This document shows, piece by piece, positions 36,111 to 45,254 of a stretch of DNA of 64,000 nucleotides (position 1 is the first letter of the stretch; the number at the start of each line of letters is the position of its first letter). Source of the DNA: Marmoricola sp. Leaf446 (GTDB lineage Bacteria > Actinomycetota > Actinomycetes > Propionibacteriales > Nocardioidaceae). The stretch is from positions 1,648,285 through 1,712,284 of the forward strand of contig NZ_LMRF01000001.1 of NCBI RefSeq assembly GCF_001424755.1. Reading direction: 5' to 3'. The translations under genes and the position numbers were made by a program. The notes beneath the pieces were generated by a model that had not been told where the DNA came from, made no database searches, and saw only the letters and a list, made by a program, of their open reading frames with translations.

Positions 36111-38072
36111 ATGGCGTCGGAGAGGTTCGAGCACGTCGCGCACGAGGTCGTCCACGTCCCCGACGCCACGCGGCCGCCCGCGCCCGGGGACGAGGCGCCA
36201 CCGCCGCCCAACCTGCTCACCCAGTCGTCGGTCACGATGACGGTCTTCGCGCAGGACCCGATGGTGGTCGACGCCCGGGGCTGCCCCGTCCTGGCGCGCG
36301 TCTCGGTGCCGGCCGACCGCCTGCAGCGCGGCCCCCGGAGCCACCGCCTGCACGTGGTGGACCTCGGCGTCGGCACCAACGCGGCCGTCGAACCGGTGGT
36401 CCTGCACGACCGGAGCGCCTGGAGCTACGTCGACCGCTGGGACGACGAGCACCGCCGGGGTGATGCCCGTGCCCTGGCCGACGACCGTAACTTCCGGGCC
36501 CAGAACGTCTTCGCCGTCGCCTCCCACACGCTCTCGCTCTTCGAGCAGCACCTCGGGCGCCCGATCCCCTGGAACTCCCACTTCCCGCAGCTCTACCTGG
36601 TGCCGCAGGCGCGCGTGGAGGCCAACGCCTTCTACTCCCGCGAGCACAACGCCGTGCTGTTCGGCTGGCTGCCGGGCTTCGGCGACAAGCCCCCGCTCTA
36701 CACCGCGCTGTCCTACGACGTGATCGCCCACGAGGTCAGCCACGCCATCCTCGACGGGCTGCGCCCTCGCTACACCGAGCCGGGCCTGCCCGACCAGCTC
36801 GCCTTCCACGAGGCGCTCGCCGACCTCGTCGCACTGCTCTCGGTGTTCGGGACCACGGGCGTCGCCCAGCACCTCCTGGACCCCGAGGGGGTCGGCGAGG
36901 TCCGCTTCCCCTCCGACGCCGCCGCCCGCCGGCTCGAGGACCACGCGGAGCAGCGGGAGCGGCTCCTCGCCGGCCGCGCCGAGCTGCTCAGGTCCTCCCC
37001 CCTCGCCCGGCTGGCGGAGCAGATCGGAGGTCGCCGCAACGCCCAGCACCCCGGCGGGGCCCTCGTGCCCGGCCGCTACCCGGCGCTGCGGCGGTCCATC
37101 GACCTCGTCCCCACGACGACCTGGGCCGACGACCCGACGTACGCCGAGCCGCACCGCCGCGCCGAGATCCTGGTCGCAGTCTTCATGCAGACGCTGGTCG
37201 CGATGTGGGCCGAGCGGCTCACCCCGCTGCGCCACGAGCGCCGGGGCGGCCTGGACGCCGGCCGGGTGGCCGAGGAGGGGGTGAAGGCGGCCAAGCACCT
37301 CCTCGCGATGCTGCTGCGCGCCCTCGACTACCTGCCCCCCGTCGAGCTCGAGTTCGCCGACGTCATCGACTCGGTGCTGACCGCGGACCGCCGGCTGGCG
37401 CCCGACGACGACCACGACTACCGGGGGCTGCTGCAGCGCTCCTTCGAGGCGTTCGGGATCACCGCGCCGGAGCACCGCATCCTCGACGAGGACGGGGTGG
37501 CCGACGGCACCCTCACCGCCCCAGGCGCCGCGCCGGCCACGGTGGGGGCCTTCGCCCCCGATCCCGACGCGGCCCGGCTCAGCGAGCTGCGCTACGAGCA
37601 CCTCAACATCGTCGCGCTCCGCACCTCGCCCGAGGAGGTCTACCAGTTCATCTGGAACAACGCCGGCGTGCTCGACATCGACGTCCGGCTCACCACCCGG
37701 GTGGAGCGCGTGCTGAGCAGCACCCGCGTCGGCCCGGACGGCCTCGTGGTCAACGAGATCGTCGCCGACTACGTCCAGACCCTGCGCACCACCGCCGACC
37801 ACCTCCCTCCGGGGATCGAGGCCCCGGCCGGCACGTCGCCCGACACCGTGGTCGAGCTCTGGGGTGGCGGGGTGCTGGTCTTCGACCAGTTCGGGCGGTT
37901 CCGGCTCCACCAGCGCAAGCCCATCGTCGACGCCGACCGGCAGACCCGCCGGCTGCGACACCTGGTCGCCCGCGGCCTGGTCGACCGCGACGGAGGCGTC
38001 GGCACCTCCGACGGCAAGGGCGACAAGCGGCGGTTCTCGCTGCTGCACCAGGATCCCGACGGAGGCGAGTGA
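36111..38072 (+). CDS. Gluzincin-type zinc metallopeptidase, M4-like (gene H)
   Basis: A 653-residue protein starting at ATG 36111 after a GGGAGGAG site. The zinc site is H207-E-x-x-H211 (IAHEVSHAILDG), with the third ligand probably E234 in FHEALADLVAL, the gluzincin arrangement of thermolysin-like peptidases. A preceding strand NAFYSREHNAVLFG matches the edge strand of that fold. The C-terminal half (about 390-650) is unknown and ends in a winged-helix-like part (LHQRKPIVDADRQTRRLRHLV). There is no signal peptide or classical propeptide, so an intracellular processing role toward cluster proteins is possible. Coupled to gene I by TGATG. Confidence 0.75.
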   Translation: MASERFEHVAHEVVHVPDATRPPAPGDEAPPPPNLLTQSSVTMTVFAQDPMVVDARGCPVLARVSVPADRLQRGPRSHRLHVVDLGVGTNAAVEPVVLHDRSAWSYVDRWDDEHRRGDARALADDRNFRAQNVFAVASHTLSLFEQHLGRPIPWNSHFPQLYLVPQARVEANAFYSREHNAVLFGWLPGFGDKPPLYTALSYDVIAHEVSHAILDGLRPRYTEPGLPDQLAFHEALADLVALLSVFGTTGVAQHLLDPEGVGEVRFPSDAAARRLEDHAEQRERLLAGRAELLRSSPLARLAEQIGGRRNAQHPGGALVPGRYPALRRSIDLVPTTTWADDPTYAEPHRRAEILVAVFMQTLVAMWAERLTPLRHERRGGLDAGRVAEEGVKAAKHLLAMLLRALDYLPPVELEFADVIDSVLTADRRLAPDDDHDYRGLLQRSFEAFGITAPEHRILDEDGVADGTLTAPGAAPATVGAFAPDPDAARLSELRYEHLNIVALRTSPEEVYQFIWNNAGVLDIDVRLTTRVERVLSSTRVGPDGLVVNEIVADYVQTLRTTADHLPPGIEAPAGTSPDTVVELWGGGVLVFDQFGRFRLHQRKPIVDADRQTRRLRHLVARGLVDRDGGVGTSDGKGDKRRFSLLHQDPDGGE

Positions 38073-39469
38073 TGCGCACGGCCCACCCCAGCAGGATCCG
38101 GCTCCGCGCCTACAAGGTCGGGTTCGGCGACTGCCTGCTCCTGACCGTGACCTACGGCTCACCCCTGCCCGACGGTCGCCGGGAGCGACACGTCCTGGTC
38201 GACTGCGGCACCGTCGAGAACGCCGACGACGGCCCCACGATCGCCGAGGTGGCCGACCTCGTCGCCGAGCACTGCGGCGGGCAGCTCGACATGGTGGTGG
38301 CCACCCACCGGCACCGCGACCACATCGGGGGGTTCGGCGACTCCCGGGGAGCCGAGGTCCTCGACCGGCTCTCGCCGCGGATCGTCGTACGGCCCTGGAC
38401 CGACGTGCCCGAGGACCGGCGCGCCGACCCGGCGCTCGGGCTCGCCGACCACCAGCTGCGCTTCCTCGGGGTCCTGGACCGGCTGCACCCGCAGGCCGAG
38501 GCGATGGCGGCCCTGTCCTTCGACAGCCGGACCGTCGCCACGCGCGCCGCCCGGCTGGCCGAGTTCGGCTTCAAGAACCCCCAGGCGATCGCCCTGCTCG
38601 AGGACTGGGGCGCGCGGGGGCGCGCCGAGTACGTCTCGGCCGGGATGACCCTCGACCTCGCCGACGCCCTGCCCGGGGTCGGCATGCGCGTGCTGGGTCC
38701 GCCCACCCTCGCCGACGTGCCGTCGCTCACGCGCTACGCCAAGGAGTCCGAGGAGTACTGGCTCGGTCTCGCCGAGGGCGACGCCCTGACCTCGCTGGTC
38801 GCCGAGGGCGACGCCGGGTCGCTGGCCCTGGCCCGGCAGGTCCTCGCCGACCCCGGTGGCATGGGGTCCGCCGAGTGGCTGCTGCGCACGCTCGACTCGC
38901 GTCGGGTCACCCAGGGCCTGGAGATCGTGGAAGCCCTCGACGACGTCCTCAACAACACCAGCGTGATCCTGCTCGTCACCATCGGCTCCCGGCGGTTGCT
39001 CCTGCCCGGCGACGCCCAGGCGGAGAACTGGTCGCTGCCCCTCGACCAGGCCGACGGCAGCCGGCAGCGCACCCGCGACGCGCGCCTGGCCTCGGCCCTC
39101 GGCAAGGTGGACCTCTACAAAGTCGGTCACCACGGCAGTCGCAACGCGACGCCCCGTCGGCTGACCCAGCACTGGCGGGAGCCGGTCGCCCGGGGCCACC
39201 AGGTGGTCTCGGTGCTGACGACCAAGCAGGGGGTCTACGAGAAGAGCGCGGAGGGCGCGGTCCCCAAGGACGAGCTCGTCACCGGGCTGCGTGACTTCGG
39301 GCCGGTGTACAGCACCGACGACCTCGACCCCGAGGTGTGGTGGATGGACCTGGAGGCGCCCGCGCGCGGTCCGGCCGTCTTCACCCACACGCCCGGTCCC
39401 CCGGTCGACCGACCCGCCCGCGAGGCGCTGCGGCAACGCCGGCCCCGCCGCGAGCCCGTCACCCCGTGA
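38072..39469 (+). CDS. Metallo-beta-lactamase-fold hydrolase (gene I)
   Basis: A 465-residue protein. The metal motif H79-R-H81-R-D83-H84 (ATHRHRDHIGG) is followed by LLLPGDAQAENW and VGHHGSRNA, the order found in ComEC/Rec2-like MBL proteins. The N-terminal strand YKVGFGDCLLLTV and LVDCGT fit as well. A ~150-residue helical insertion lies between the first motif and the GDA motif. It is soluble and has no ComEC membrane part. It could act on nucleic acid or a phosphoester; substrate unknown. The ATG overlaps the stop of gene H, and the 3' end overlaps the convergent DUF2182 gene by 11 bases. Confidence 0.8.
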   Translation: MRTAHPSRIRLRAYKVGFGDCLLLTVTYGSPLPDGRRERHVLVDCGTVENADDGPTIAEVADLVAEHCGGQLDMVVATHRHRDHIGGFGDSRGAEVLDRLSPRIVVRPWTDVPEDRRADPALGLADHQLRFLGVLDRLHPQAEAMAALSFDSRTVATRAARLAEFGFKNPQAIALLEDWGARGRAEYVSAGMTLDLADALPGVGMRVLGPPTLADVPSLTRYAKESEEYWLGLAEGDALTSLVAEGDAGSLALARQVLADPGGMGSAEWLLRTLDSRRVTQGLEIVEALDDVLNNTSVILLVTIGSRRLLLPGDAQAENWSLPLDQADGSRQRTRDARLASALGKVDLYKVGHHGSRNATPRRLTQHWREPVARGHQVVSVLTTKQGVYEKSAEGAVPKDELVTGLRDFGPVYSTDDLDPEVWWMDLEAPARGPAVFTHTPGPPVDRPAREALRQRRPRREPVTP

Positions 39470-40352
39470 CCGACACCGACGGCGCCACCACGGCCACCAG
39501 CAGGGCCGCGACGCCTGCCGCCACGATGACCGATGCCGTACGCCGGGGCGCCTGGTCGTGGTGGGGACGGCGACGCCGCTCGTAGGAGGCGACGCCCGTG
39601 ACCGCGAGGGTCACCAGCAGCGAGTGGGCGGAGACGGCCATCAGCAGCATCATCGGCAGGCACGACGTCGCGCAGTCGCGGGCGAGCCCGCGGCCGAAGG
39701 CGCGTCCGGCCGACCGCGCAGCCACGGGGTCGAGCGGCGGGGCCAGGACGCGGTGGCACCGGGCCACGCTGCGCCGCTTGGTGCGGCTCCCCTGCCACCC
39801 GGCTGCGCCCAGGGTCGCGACGGCCACGGCTGCGACGGGGCCGGCCACCGAGGCCAGGACCACGCCCAGGAGCGCGACGAGCAGCCCCGCGGGCAGCCAG
39901 ACCGAGGCCCACCCCGCGACGACGGACGCCGAGACCCGGCCCCGGCCGGCCCGGGGAGAGCGCAGCGCGACGTAGCGCACGTTGGGCGCCACGAGCGGCA
40001 GCATCACGGTGACCATGGCCAGCGTCAGCAGGCCGTGGTGCCACCACGGGCCCCCGGTCACCGCACCCCACCACGACCCGTCGGCGGTCGCGGCCGCGGA
40101 CCCGTGGTGCGCGTGACCGCCCGCCGCACCGTCGCCCGCGGGGTCGGCCGCGCCCGCGCCCCCCGTCCGGTCGAGGAGACCCCCCAGCCCCGCCTGCAGG
40201 AGGACCACCCAGCCGGCGGCGGCGACGGCGTACAGGCACCACTCCGGTCGTCGTCCCCGACCCCGCGTCGGCGACACGGCCCTGCGTGCGGCCGAGCGCA
40301 GCGCCGACACCGGCCGCAGGCCGCCAGGACGGACCGCCAGGACCCCGCTCAC
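39459..40352 (-). CDS. DUF2182-type metal-binding membrane protein
   Basis: A 297-residue protein with about six to seven helices. It has the DUF2182 layout: an early His-rich loop (GGHAHHGS), a helix with MVTVMLPLVAPNVRYVALR, a middle K-R-x-x-x-x-R-C-H segment and a later DCATSCLPMML with paired Cys. Proteins of this family are regarded as copper-related membrane proteins. It lies 13 bases after a tyrosinase gene and is probably on the same transcript, suggesting that it supplies copper to the enzyme. The start is GTG at 40352. Confidence 0.7.
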   Translation of the reverse strand: MSGVLAVRPGGLRPVSALRSAARRAVSPTRGRGRRPEWCLYAVAAAGWVVLLQAGLGGLLDRTGGAGAADPAGDGAAGGHAHHGSAAATADGSWWGAVTGGPWWHHGLLTLAMVTVMLPLVAPNVRYVALRSPRAGRGRVSASVVAGWASVWLPAGLLVALLGVVLASVAGPVAAVAVATLGAAGWQGSRTKRRSVARCHRVLAPPLDPVAARSAGRAFGRGLARDCATSCLPMMLLMAVSAHSLLVTLAVTGVASYERRRRPHHDQAPRRTASVIVAAGVAALLVAVVAPSVSVTG

Positions 40353-40365
40353 GGCAGGTCGTGGC

Positions 40366-41964
40366 TCACGTGAACTCCAGCGAGAGCCGGCCCACGGTCA
40401 GGTCGGCCGACCCCAGGTCGCGCTCGGACTCCAGCGGGACCAGGCGTACGGCCACCTCGAGCGGGTGCAGCGTCGCCGACTGGGCCCGCACGGCCGCCGT
40501 GGCGTCGAGCTGACGCCGCTGCCCGTCGCCCGGCGAGGTGCCGTCGTCCCGGCTGGCCTCGAGGACGCCGAACAACGAGAGCAGCCCCACGTGGTGCTCC
40601 GCGTCGTGGGGGTCCGCCTGCAGGCCGTCGTCGAGCCCCAGGTAGACCTCGTAGGACGTCTGGGCCGGACGCGCGCAGCGGATGCCGTCGAACCGCAGCA
40701 CCCAGGTCGCCTCGGCGGGGAACGACACGGCGGTCAGTCCGCGGTCGGTCGCCGACCCACCCACGAGCAGGGCCTCGGTGGTGCCCGCGAGGTGGACGTC
40801 CTCCGCGGCGGACACCGGCTCGGGCACGGGCTGGTCGAGCCCGAACGGCTGGTCCTCCGACGCGGTCGTCGGGGCGCCGGCCGCGGGCAGGGTGGGCGGC
40901 GCGGTGGTGTCGTAGGCGTAGTCGAGGAACGACAGGTCGAGCACGCTCGGCGCGGTCCAGGCGACGAACGAGCTGTCGCCGCGCAGGAACCAGAACTCGC
41001 GGTCGTTCCACGACTGCTGGGCCGGCGTGCCGACGCCCACGCCGTTCTCGAACGGGTAGCCGTGGCCGAGGTCGCGGGCGTAGGTCTCCCACAGCCGGTC
41101 GACGTTGCAGTGGTGCATCCAGAACACCGGGTCGAGGCCGGCCGTCTCGAACAGGGCCATGGCGCCGTGCACCCGCACGTGCACCGAGCCGTGCGGCGAC
41201 GCGTCGAGCTGCCCGATCTCCTGGGTCTGGTCGTGGAACAGCGCCTGGTTGAGCGCGTCCTCGATGACGCCACCGCCGAAGGACACGCGACCGGTGTCCT
41301 GCTGGTTGGCGAAGTGGTGCCGCAGCAGCGCGGTCGAGGCGTCCGCCCAACCGGTGTCGGCGGGGTCGGTGTCGCCCTCGAAGACCCGACCCGGGATCCA
41401 CAACGGGTTGGGGAACAGCCCGTCGGTCCGGGCCTCCACCCCGGGCACGGTCACGTCGGCGGGCAGGGTCTCGCCGCGCAGCGGCAGCGGCATCCCGAGA
41501 CGCGCCGCGTCACCCTCGAAGTCGCTGTAGTTCCAGTACGGCAGGCCCCACTCCGCCGGGCCGCCCAACGACACGATCCATCCCCGGCAGATGGCCTCGA
41601 ACTCCAGGAGGTAGGCCCGGTGCCACGGCAGGAAGAACCAGTGGTTGTGCGCGCACTCCTTCCACAGCGCCGCGTTGCCGTTGACCTGCGGCCAGCGGTC
41701 CACCGGCAGGAAGGTGCCGTGGATCTGGGAGTGGTAGCCCAGGCCCCACACGTCCGACCACTGCTCGGAGAGCAGGTTGAGCTCGTCGATCGCGGGCTGG
41801 GTGAAGCCGCCGGGCTGCAGCAGCGCCCGGAGCCGGGCGAAGAAGTCGTCCAGGCCCGGGGTCCGCAGCCGCATCTGGTGCACGGCCGCGGCGTACCAGA
41901 CCAGGTCGTCGTGCCACCCGTTGGCGGGGCCCGTGCGCCACGCAGCCTGTCGTGTCGCGGTCAT
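40366..41964 (-). CDS. Tyrosinase-family copper oxidase
   Basis: A 532-residue type 3 copper protein. The CuA site includes YHSQIHGTF and HNHWFFLPWHRAYLLEFE; the CuB site includes HGSVHVRVHG and DPVFWMHHCNVDRLW. A C-terminal beta domain (about 385-530) resembles the shielding domain of plant-type polyphenol oxidases. No Tat or Sec signal is seen, so it may act in the cytoplasm or leave with a partner. It would oxidise phenols to quinones. A GAGGGAGA site precedes the ATG, and a good promoter lies about 150 bases upstream. DUF2182 follows in the same operon. Confidence 0.9.
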   Translation of the reverse strand: MTATRQAAWRTGPANGWHDDLVWYAAAVHQMRLRTPGLDDFFARLRALLQPGGFTQPAIDELNLLSEQWSDVWGLGYHSQIHGTFLPVDRWPQVNGNAALWKECAHNHWFFLPWHRAYLLEFEAICRGWIVSLGGPAEWGLPYWNYSDFEGDAARLGMPLPLRGETLPADVTVPGVEARTDGLFPNPLWIPGRVFEGDTDPADTGWADASTALLRHHFANQQDTGRVSFGGGVIEDALNQALFHDQTQEIGQLDASPHGSVHVRVHGAMALFETAGLDPVFWMHHCNVDRLWETYARDLGHGYPFENGVGVGTPAQQSWNDREFWFLRGDSSFVAWTAPSVLDLSFLDYAYDTTAPPTLPAAGAPTTASEDQPFGLDQPVPEPVSAAEDVHLAGTTEALLVGGSATDRGLTAVSFPAEATWVLRFDGIRCARPAQTSYEVYLGLDDGLQADPHDAEHHVGLLSLFGVLEASRDDGTSPGDGQRRQLDATAAVRAQSATLHPLEVAVRLVPLESERDLGSADLTVGRLSLEFT

Positions 41965-42110
41965 CGTGGTCTCCCTCGTCGGACCCGCGAGCACGACCGT
42001 CCCGACCGGGCGTGGGTCACCCGCCTGGCGACGTACGCGTCGCAGGTCGTCATGGCCTCGACGAGGCGGAACCAACGAGACACGTGGCGAGCTGACAGAC
42101 CCGTCCCTCT

Positions 42111-42139
42111 GTTATCCCGAGGCGGCGCGAGGGTGTCAA
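42111..42139 (-). promoter_or_regulatory. Sigma70-type promoter of the tyrosinase operon
   Basis: On the minus strand TTGACA (42139-42134) is separated by exactly 17 bases from GATAAC (42116-42111), the best promoter match I saw in the window. Transcription would start near 42104, leaving an untranslated leader of about 140 bases before the ATG at 41964. The rest of the 329-base gap between the tyrosinase start and the tRNA holds only the hairpin at 42251-42284. Confidence 0.65.
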
Positions 42140-42250
42140 TGCCGGCTTAGACCACCGGGGCACGAGCGAGGCGGGACGCAGGCGCGGCGCGGGGACCACG
42201 AGCGGGGGGCGACGCGGCTCCGCACGGTCCCAGTCCGCCGGGGTGCAGAA

Positions 42251-42284
42251 CGCCCCTGACCTGCATCTCTGCAGATCAGGGGCG
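42251..42284 (-). terminator. Hairpin terminator behind tRNA-Pro
   Basis: CGCCCCTGA pairs with TCAGGGGCG, and an inner CTGCA/TGCAG stem closes a TCTC loop with only one C-A mismatch between the two stems. It starts ten bases after the tRNA 3' end on the minus strand. It has no U tract, as is usual in actinobacteria. Confidence 0.7.
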
Positions 42285-42293
42285 GTGCATCGG

Positions 42294-42367
<74 letters not shown>

Positions 42368-42563
42368 ATGCCCCCGGCAAGACCCGGCCTGACGACCGGC
42401 CCGGAGGCGAGGACGACCTTACCGCAGGGGTCGGCCGCGGGGGCAACTCGGGGTGGCGCCGACCGGCCCGTCGTACGTCACAGGCACCGCCGGGGCCGCT
42501 CACAGGTTCCTCTCCGGATCGCGCGGTCTGCTGTCCTCACCGCCACCCAGCTCGGAGGACCTC

Positions 42564-43826
42564 ATGGACGACCGCACCCCTTCCCCGTCGTACGACGCCC
42601 CGCCGGCGTACCCGCTCGACCCCGCTGCCCCGACCACCGAGCCCCGCCCCTCGGGCCGGGAGCGTCGCCGCCGGCTCCTGCGACGGGCGTCGGTGCCCGC
42701 GATGGCGCTGACCCTGCTGGTCGGGGGCGGGGGTGTCGGCTACGTGCTGGGCCGTCCCGACACGGCGCCGACCGCGGCCGGCGCCGGCGCCACACCGTCG
42801 CTCACCCGCGGTGCGCAGGACGGGTCGGCCTCGACGCCGGGGACGCAGCCACCCGGCTCGTCGCTGCCGTCGGCCCCCTCGTCCCGGACCGGCGACGGGG
42901 CCGGGGTCGACACGAGCGGCGACACCAGCGGCACGGCGTCCGGTGACCAGCTGACCGGGCTGGTCCGCATCGCGACCACCCAGTCGTACGCCGGGTCGGA
43001 GGCCGCCGGCACCGGCATGGTGCTGACCGCCGACGGGGAGGTGGTCACGAACCACCACGTCGTCGCGGGTGCGACCGACGTCGAGGTCACCGTGATGGCG
43101 ACCGGGAGGACCTACACCGCCGACGTGGTCGGCACCGACGCCGCGGCCGACGTCGCCGTGCTGCAGCTCGAGGACGCCTCGGGCCTGGCCACCGTCACCA
43201 CCGACACCGACGGGGTGGCCGTCGGCGACGCCGTGACGGCGGTCGGTGACGGCGAGGGCGCCGAGGACCACCTCTCGGCCGCGACCGGCTCGGTGCTGGC
43301 CACCGACCAGCAGATCACCACGCAGTCCGAGGGAAGCGCCGAGGGCGAGAGCCTCACCGACCTGATCCAGATCAGCTCCGACGTGGTCTCGGGCTACAGC
43401 GGCGGAGCGACGTACGACGAGGACGGCGACGTCGTCGGCATGACGACGGCCGCCTCCAGCGGCACCGGCGACGTCGTCGGGTACGCCGTCCCGGTCGCCA
43501 CCGTGCTGAGGATCACCGACGACCTCCAGCAGGGCGTGCAGGACGCGGCGTACTCCTATGGCCGCCCGGCGTTCCTCGGCGTCGGGCTGGACGGCACCGG
43601 CACCACCCTCGCCGGGGTGTACGACGCCACCCCGGCCGCCGACGCGGGGCTGGTCGAGGGCGACACGATCACCGCCCTCGACGGCACCGCGGTCGGCACC
43701 GCCGACCAGCTGCGGGCGGCCGTCTCCGGCCACGCGCCCGGCGACCCGGTGGAGGTCGCCTGGACCGACGCCTCGGGCGCGACCCGCAGCGCCACCGTCG
43801 AGCTGGTCGAGGGCCCGGTCGCCTGA
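42564..43826 (+). CDS. HtrA/DegP-like membrane-anchored serine protease with PDZ domain
   Basis: A 420-residue protein starting at ATG 42564 after CGGAGGAC. A Pro-rich cytoplasmic tail and RRRRLLRR lead to one membrane helix (MALTLLVGGGGVGYVLG, about residues 47-63). A Ser/Thr/Gly-rich linker follows, then a trypsin-like domain with His (TNHHVVAGA), Asp (AADVAVLQL) and Ser in GYSGGAT. The usual motif is GNSGGP; the Asn and Pro changes are unusual. A PDZ domain (about 330-415; FLGVGLDGTG, AGLVEGDTITALDG) ends it. It probably does protein quality control outside the membrane. It is convergent with der. Confidence 0.88.
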   Translation: MDDRTPSPSYDAPPAYPLDPAAPTTEPRPSGRERRRRLLRRASVPAMALTLLVGGGGVGYVLGRPDTAPTAAGAGATPSLTRGAQDGSASTPGTQPPGSSLPSAPSSRTGDGAGVDTSGDTSGTASGDQLTGLVRIATTQSYAGSEAAGTGMVLTADGEVVTNHHVVAGATDVEVTVMATGRTYTADVVGTDAAADVAVLQLEDASGLATVTTDTDGVAVGDAVTAVGDGEGAEDHLSAATGSVLATDQQITTQSEGSAEGESLTDLIQISSDVVSGYSGGATYDEDGDVVGMTTAASSGTGDVVGYAVPVATVLRITDDLQQGVQDAAYSYGRPAFLGVGLDGTGTTLAGVYDATPAADAGLVEGDTITALDGTAVGTADQLRAAVSGHAPGDPVEVAWTDASGATRSATVELVEGPVA

Positions 43827-43850
43827 CGTCCGTCGAGACAGACGGCAGGC
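43821..43850. terminator. Possible hairpin terminator between the HtrA-like gene and der
   Basis: GCCT and CCGTC pair with GACGG and AGGC around a GAGACA loop, with an uneven interior loop. It overlaps the last codons of the protease gene and lies 30 bases from the end of convergent der. No U tract is present. Confidence 0.35.
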
Positions 43851-43879
43851 GGCTGGTCACCCGGACGTCCGGGAATCAG

Positions 43880-45244
43880 TCAGCGCTTGCGCTTCTCCCG
43901 CGGCCGCACCTCGAGGCTGATCGGCGTCCCGACGAACCCGAACTCCTCGCGCAGCCGGCGCTCGATGAACCGCTCGTAGCCCGCGTCGAGCTTGCCGCTG
44001 GTGAACAGCACGAAGGTCGGGGGCGCGGTGGCGGCCTGCGTGCCGAAGAGCACCTTGGGCTGCTTGCCGCTGCGCACGGGGTGGGGGTGCTCGGCGACGA
44101 GCCGACCGAGGAAGCTGTTGAGCTGGCCGGTGCCGATGCGGGTCTCCCAGCCCTCCAGCGCCCGCTCCAGCGCCGGGACCAGCCGGTCGATGTGCCACCC
44201 GGTGCGGGCGGTGACGTTGATCCGCGGCGCCCACTGCACCTGCACCAGGTCGCGCTCGATCTCGCGGTCGAGGTAGTAGCGGCGCTCGTCGTCGACGAGG
44301 TCCCACTTGTTGAAGGCGATGACCAGGGCGCGGCCCGACTCGCGGATGGTCTGGATGATCCGCATGTCCTGCTCGGAGACCGACTGCGAGCCGTCGATGA
44401 CCAGCACGGCGACCTCGGCCCGCTCGATGGCGGTCTCGGTGCGCAGCGAGGCGTAGTACTCGTGGCCCGACGCGGTCTTGACCCGCTTGCGGATGCCGGC
44501 GGTGTCGATGAAGCGCCACTCGCGGCCGCCGAGCTGGATCAGCTCGTCGACGGGGTCGACGGTGGTGCCGGAGGCGTCGTCGACGACGACGCGGTCCTCC
44601 TTGGCCAGCTGGTTGAGCAGGGAGGACTTGCCGACGTTGGGACGGCCCACGATCGCGATCCGGCGGGGGCCGCCGAGCTCGGTGAAGGACTCCGGCGGCG
44701 TCTCGGGCAGCGCGGCGAGGCACGCGTCGAGCAGGTCGCCCGAGCCGCGGCCGTGCAGCGCCGAGACCGGGATCGGCTCGCCGAGACCGAGGTGCCACAG
44801 CCCGTAGGCCTCGGCCTCGGTGCGCTGGTCGTCGACCTTGTTGGCGGCCAGCACGACGGGCTTGCCCGACTTGCGCAGGATGCGGACGACCGCCTCGTCG
44901 GAGTCGGTGATGCCGACCCCGGCGTCGACGACGAAGAGCACGGCGTCGGCCACCTGCACCGCGATCTCGGCCTGGGCCGCGATCGACTTGGCCAGGCCGC
45001 GGGCGTCGGGGTCCCAGCCGCCGGTGTCGACGACGGTGAACGCGCGGCCGTTCCAGACGGCGTCGTAGGACACGCGGTCGCGGGTCACGCCGGGCTTGTC
45101 CTCCACGACCGCCTCGCGGCGCCCGATGATGCGGTTGACCAGGGTGGACTTGCCCACGTTGGGCCGACCGACCACCGCCAGGACGGGGGCGTTCGGCTCC
45201 GCCTCCGATGCGGGGGTGGTGCGGGGGGTCTCAGGGGTGCTCAT
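43880..45244 (-). CDS. der: Ribosome biogenesis GTPase Der (EngA)
   Basis: A 454-residue protein with two tandem GTPase domains. Each has a G1 motif ([14 protein letters not shown] and [14 protein letters not shown]), a DTGGW or DTAGI G3 and an NKVD or NKWD G4. A C-terminal KH-like domain (about 365-450) follows. It acts in 50S subunit assembly. It is the last gene of the segment starting with cmk and plsC, ten bases after plsC. The order cmk-der is conserved across actinobacteria. Confidence 0.96.
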   Translation of the reverse strand: MSTPETPRTTPASEAEPNAPVLAVVGRPNVGKSTLVNRIIGRREAVVEDKPGVTRDRVSYDAVWNGRAFTVVDTGGWDPDARGLAKSIAAQAEIAVQVADAVLFVVDAGVGITDSDEAVVRILRKSGKPVVLAANKVDDQRTEAEAYGLWHLGLGEPIPVSALHGRGSGDLLDACLAALPETPPESFTELGGPRRIAIVGRPNVGKSSLLNQLAKEDRVVVDDASGTTVDPVDELIQLGGREWRFIDTAGIRKRVKTASGHEYYASLRTETAIERAEVAVLVIDGSQSVSEQDMRIIQTIRESGRALVIAFNKWDLVDDERRYYLDREIERDLVQVQWAPRINVTARTGWHIDRLVPALERALEGWETRIGTGQLNSFLGRLVAEHPHPVRSGKQPKVLFGTQAATAPPTFVLFTSGKLDAGYERFIERRLREEFGFVGTPISLEVRPREKRKR

Positions 45245-45254
45245 CGCGTCTCAG

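Noticed and set aside
21933..39469. Contractile injection system or prophage tail region
   Set aside because: I see no sheath, tube, baseplate, AAA+ ATPase, terminase, portal or integrase gene. The large proteins are beta-rich but lack recognisable tail motifs.
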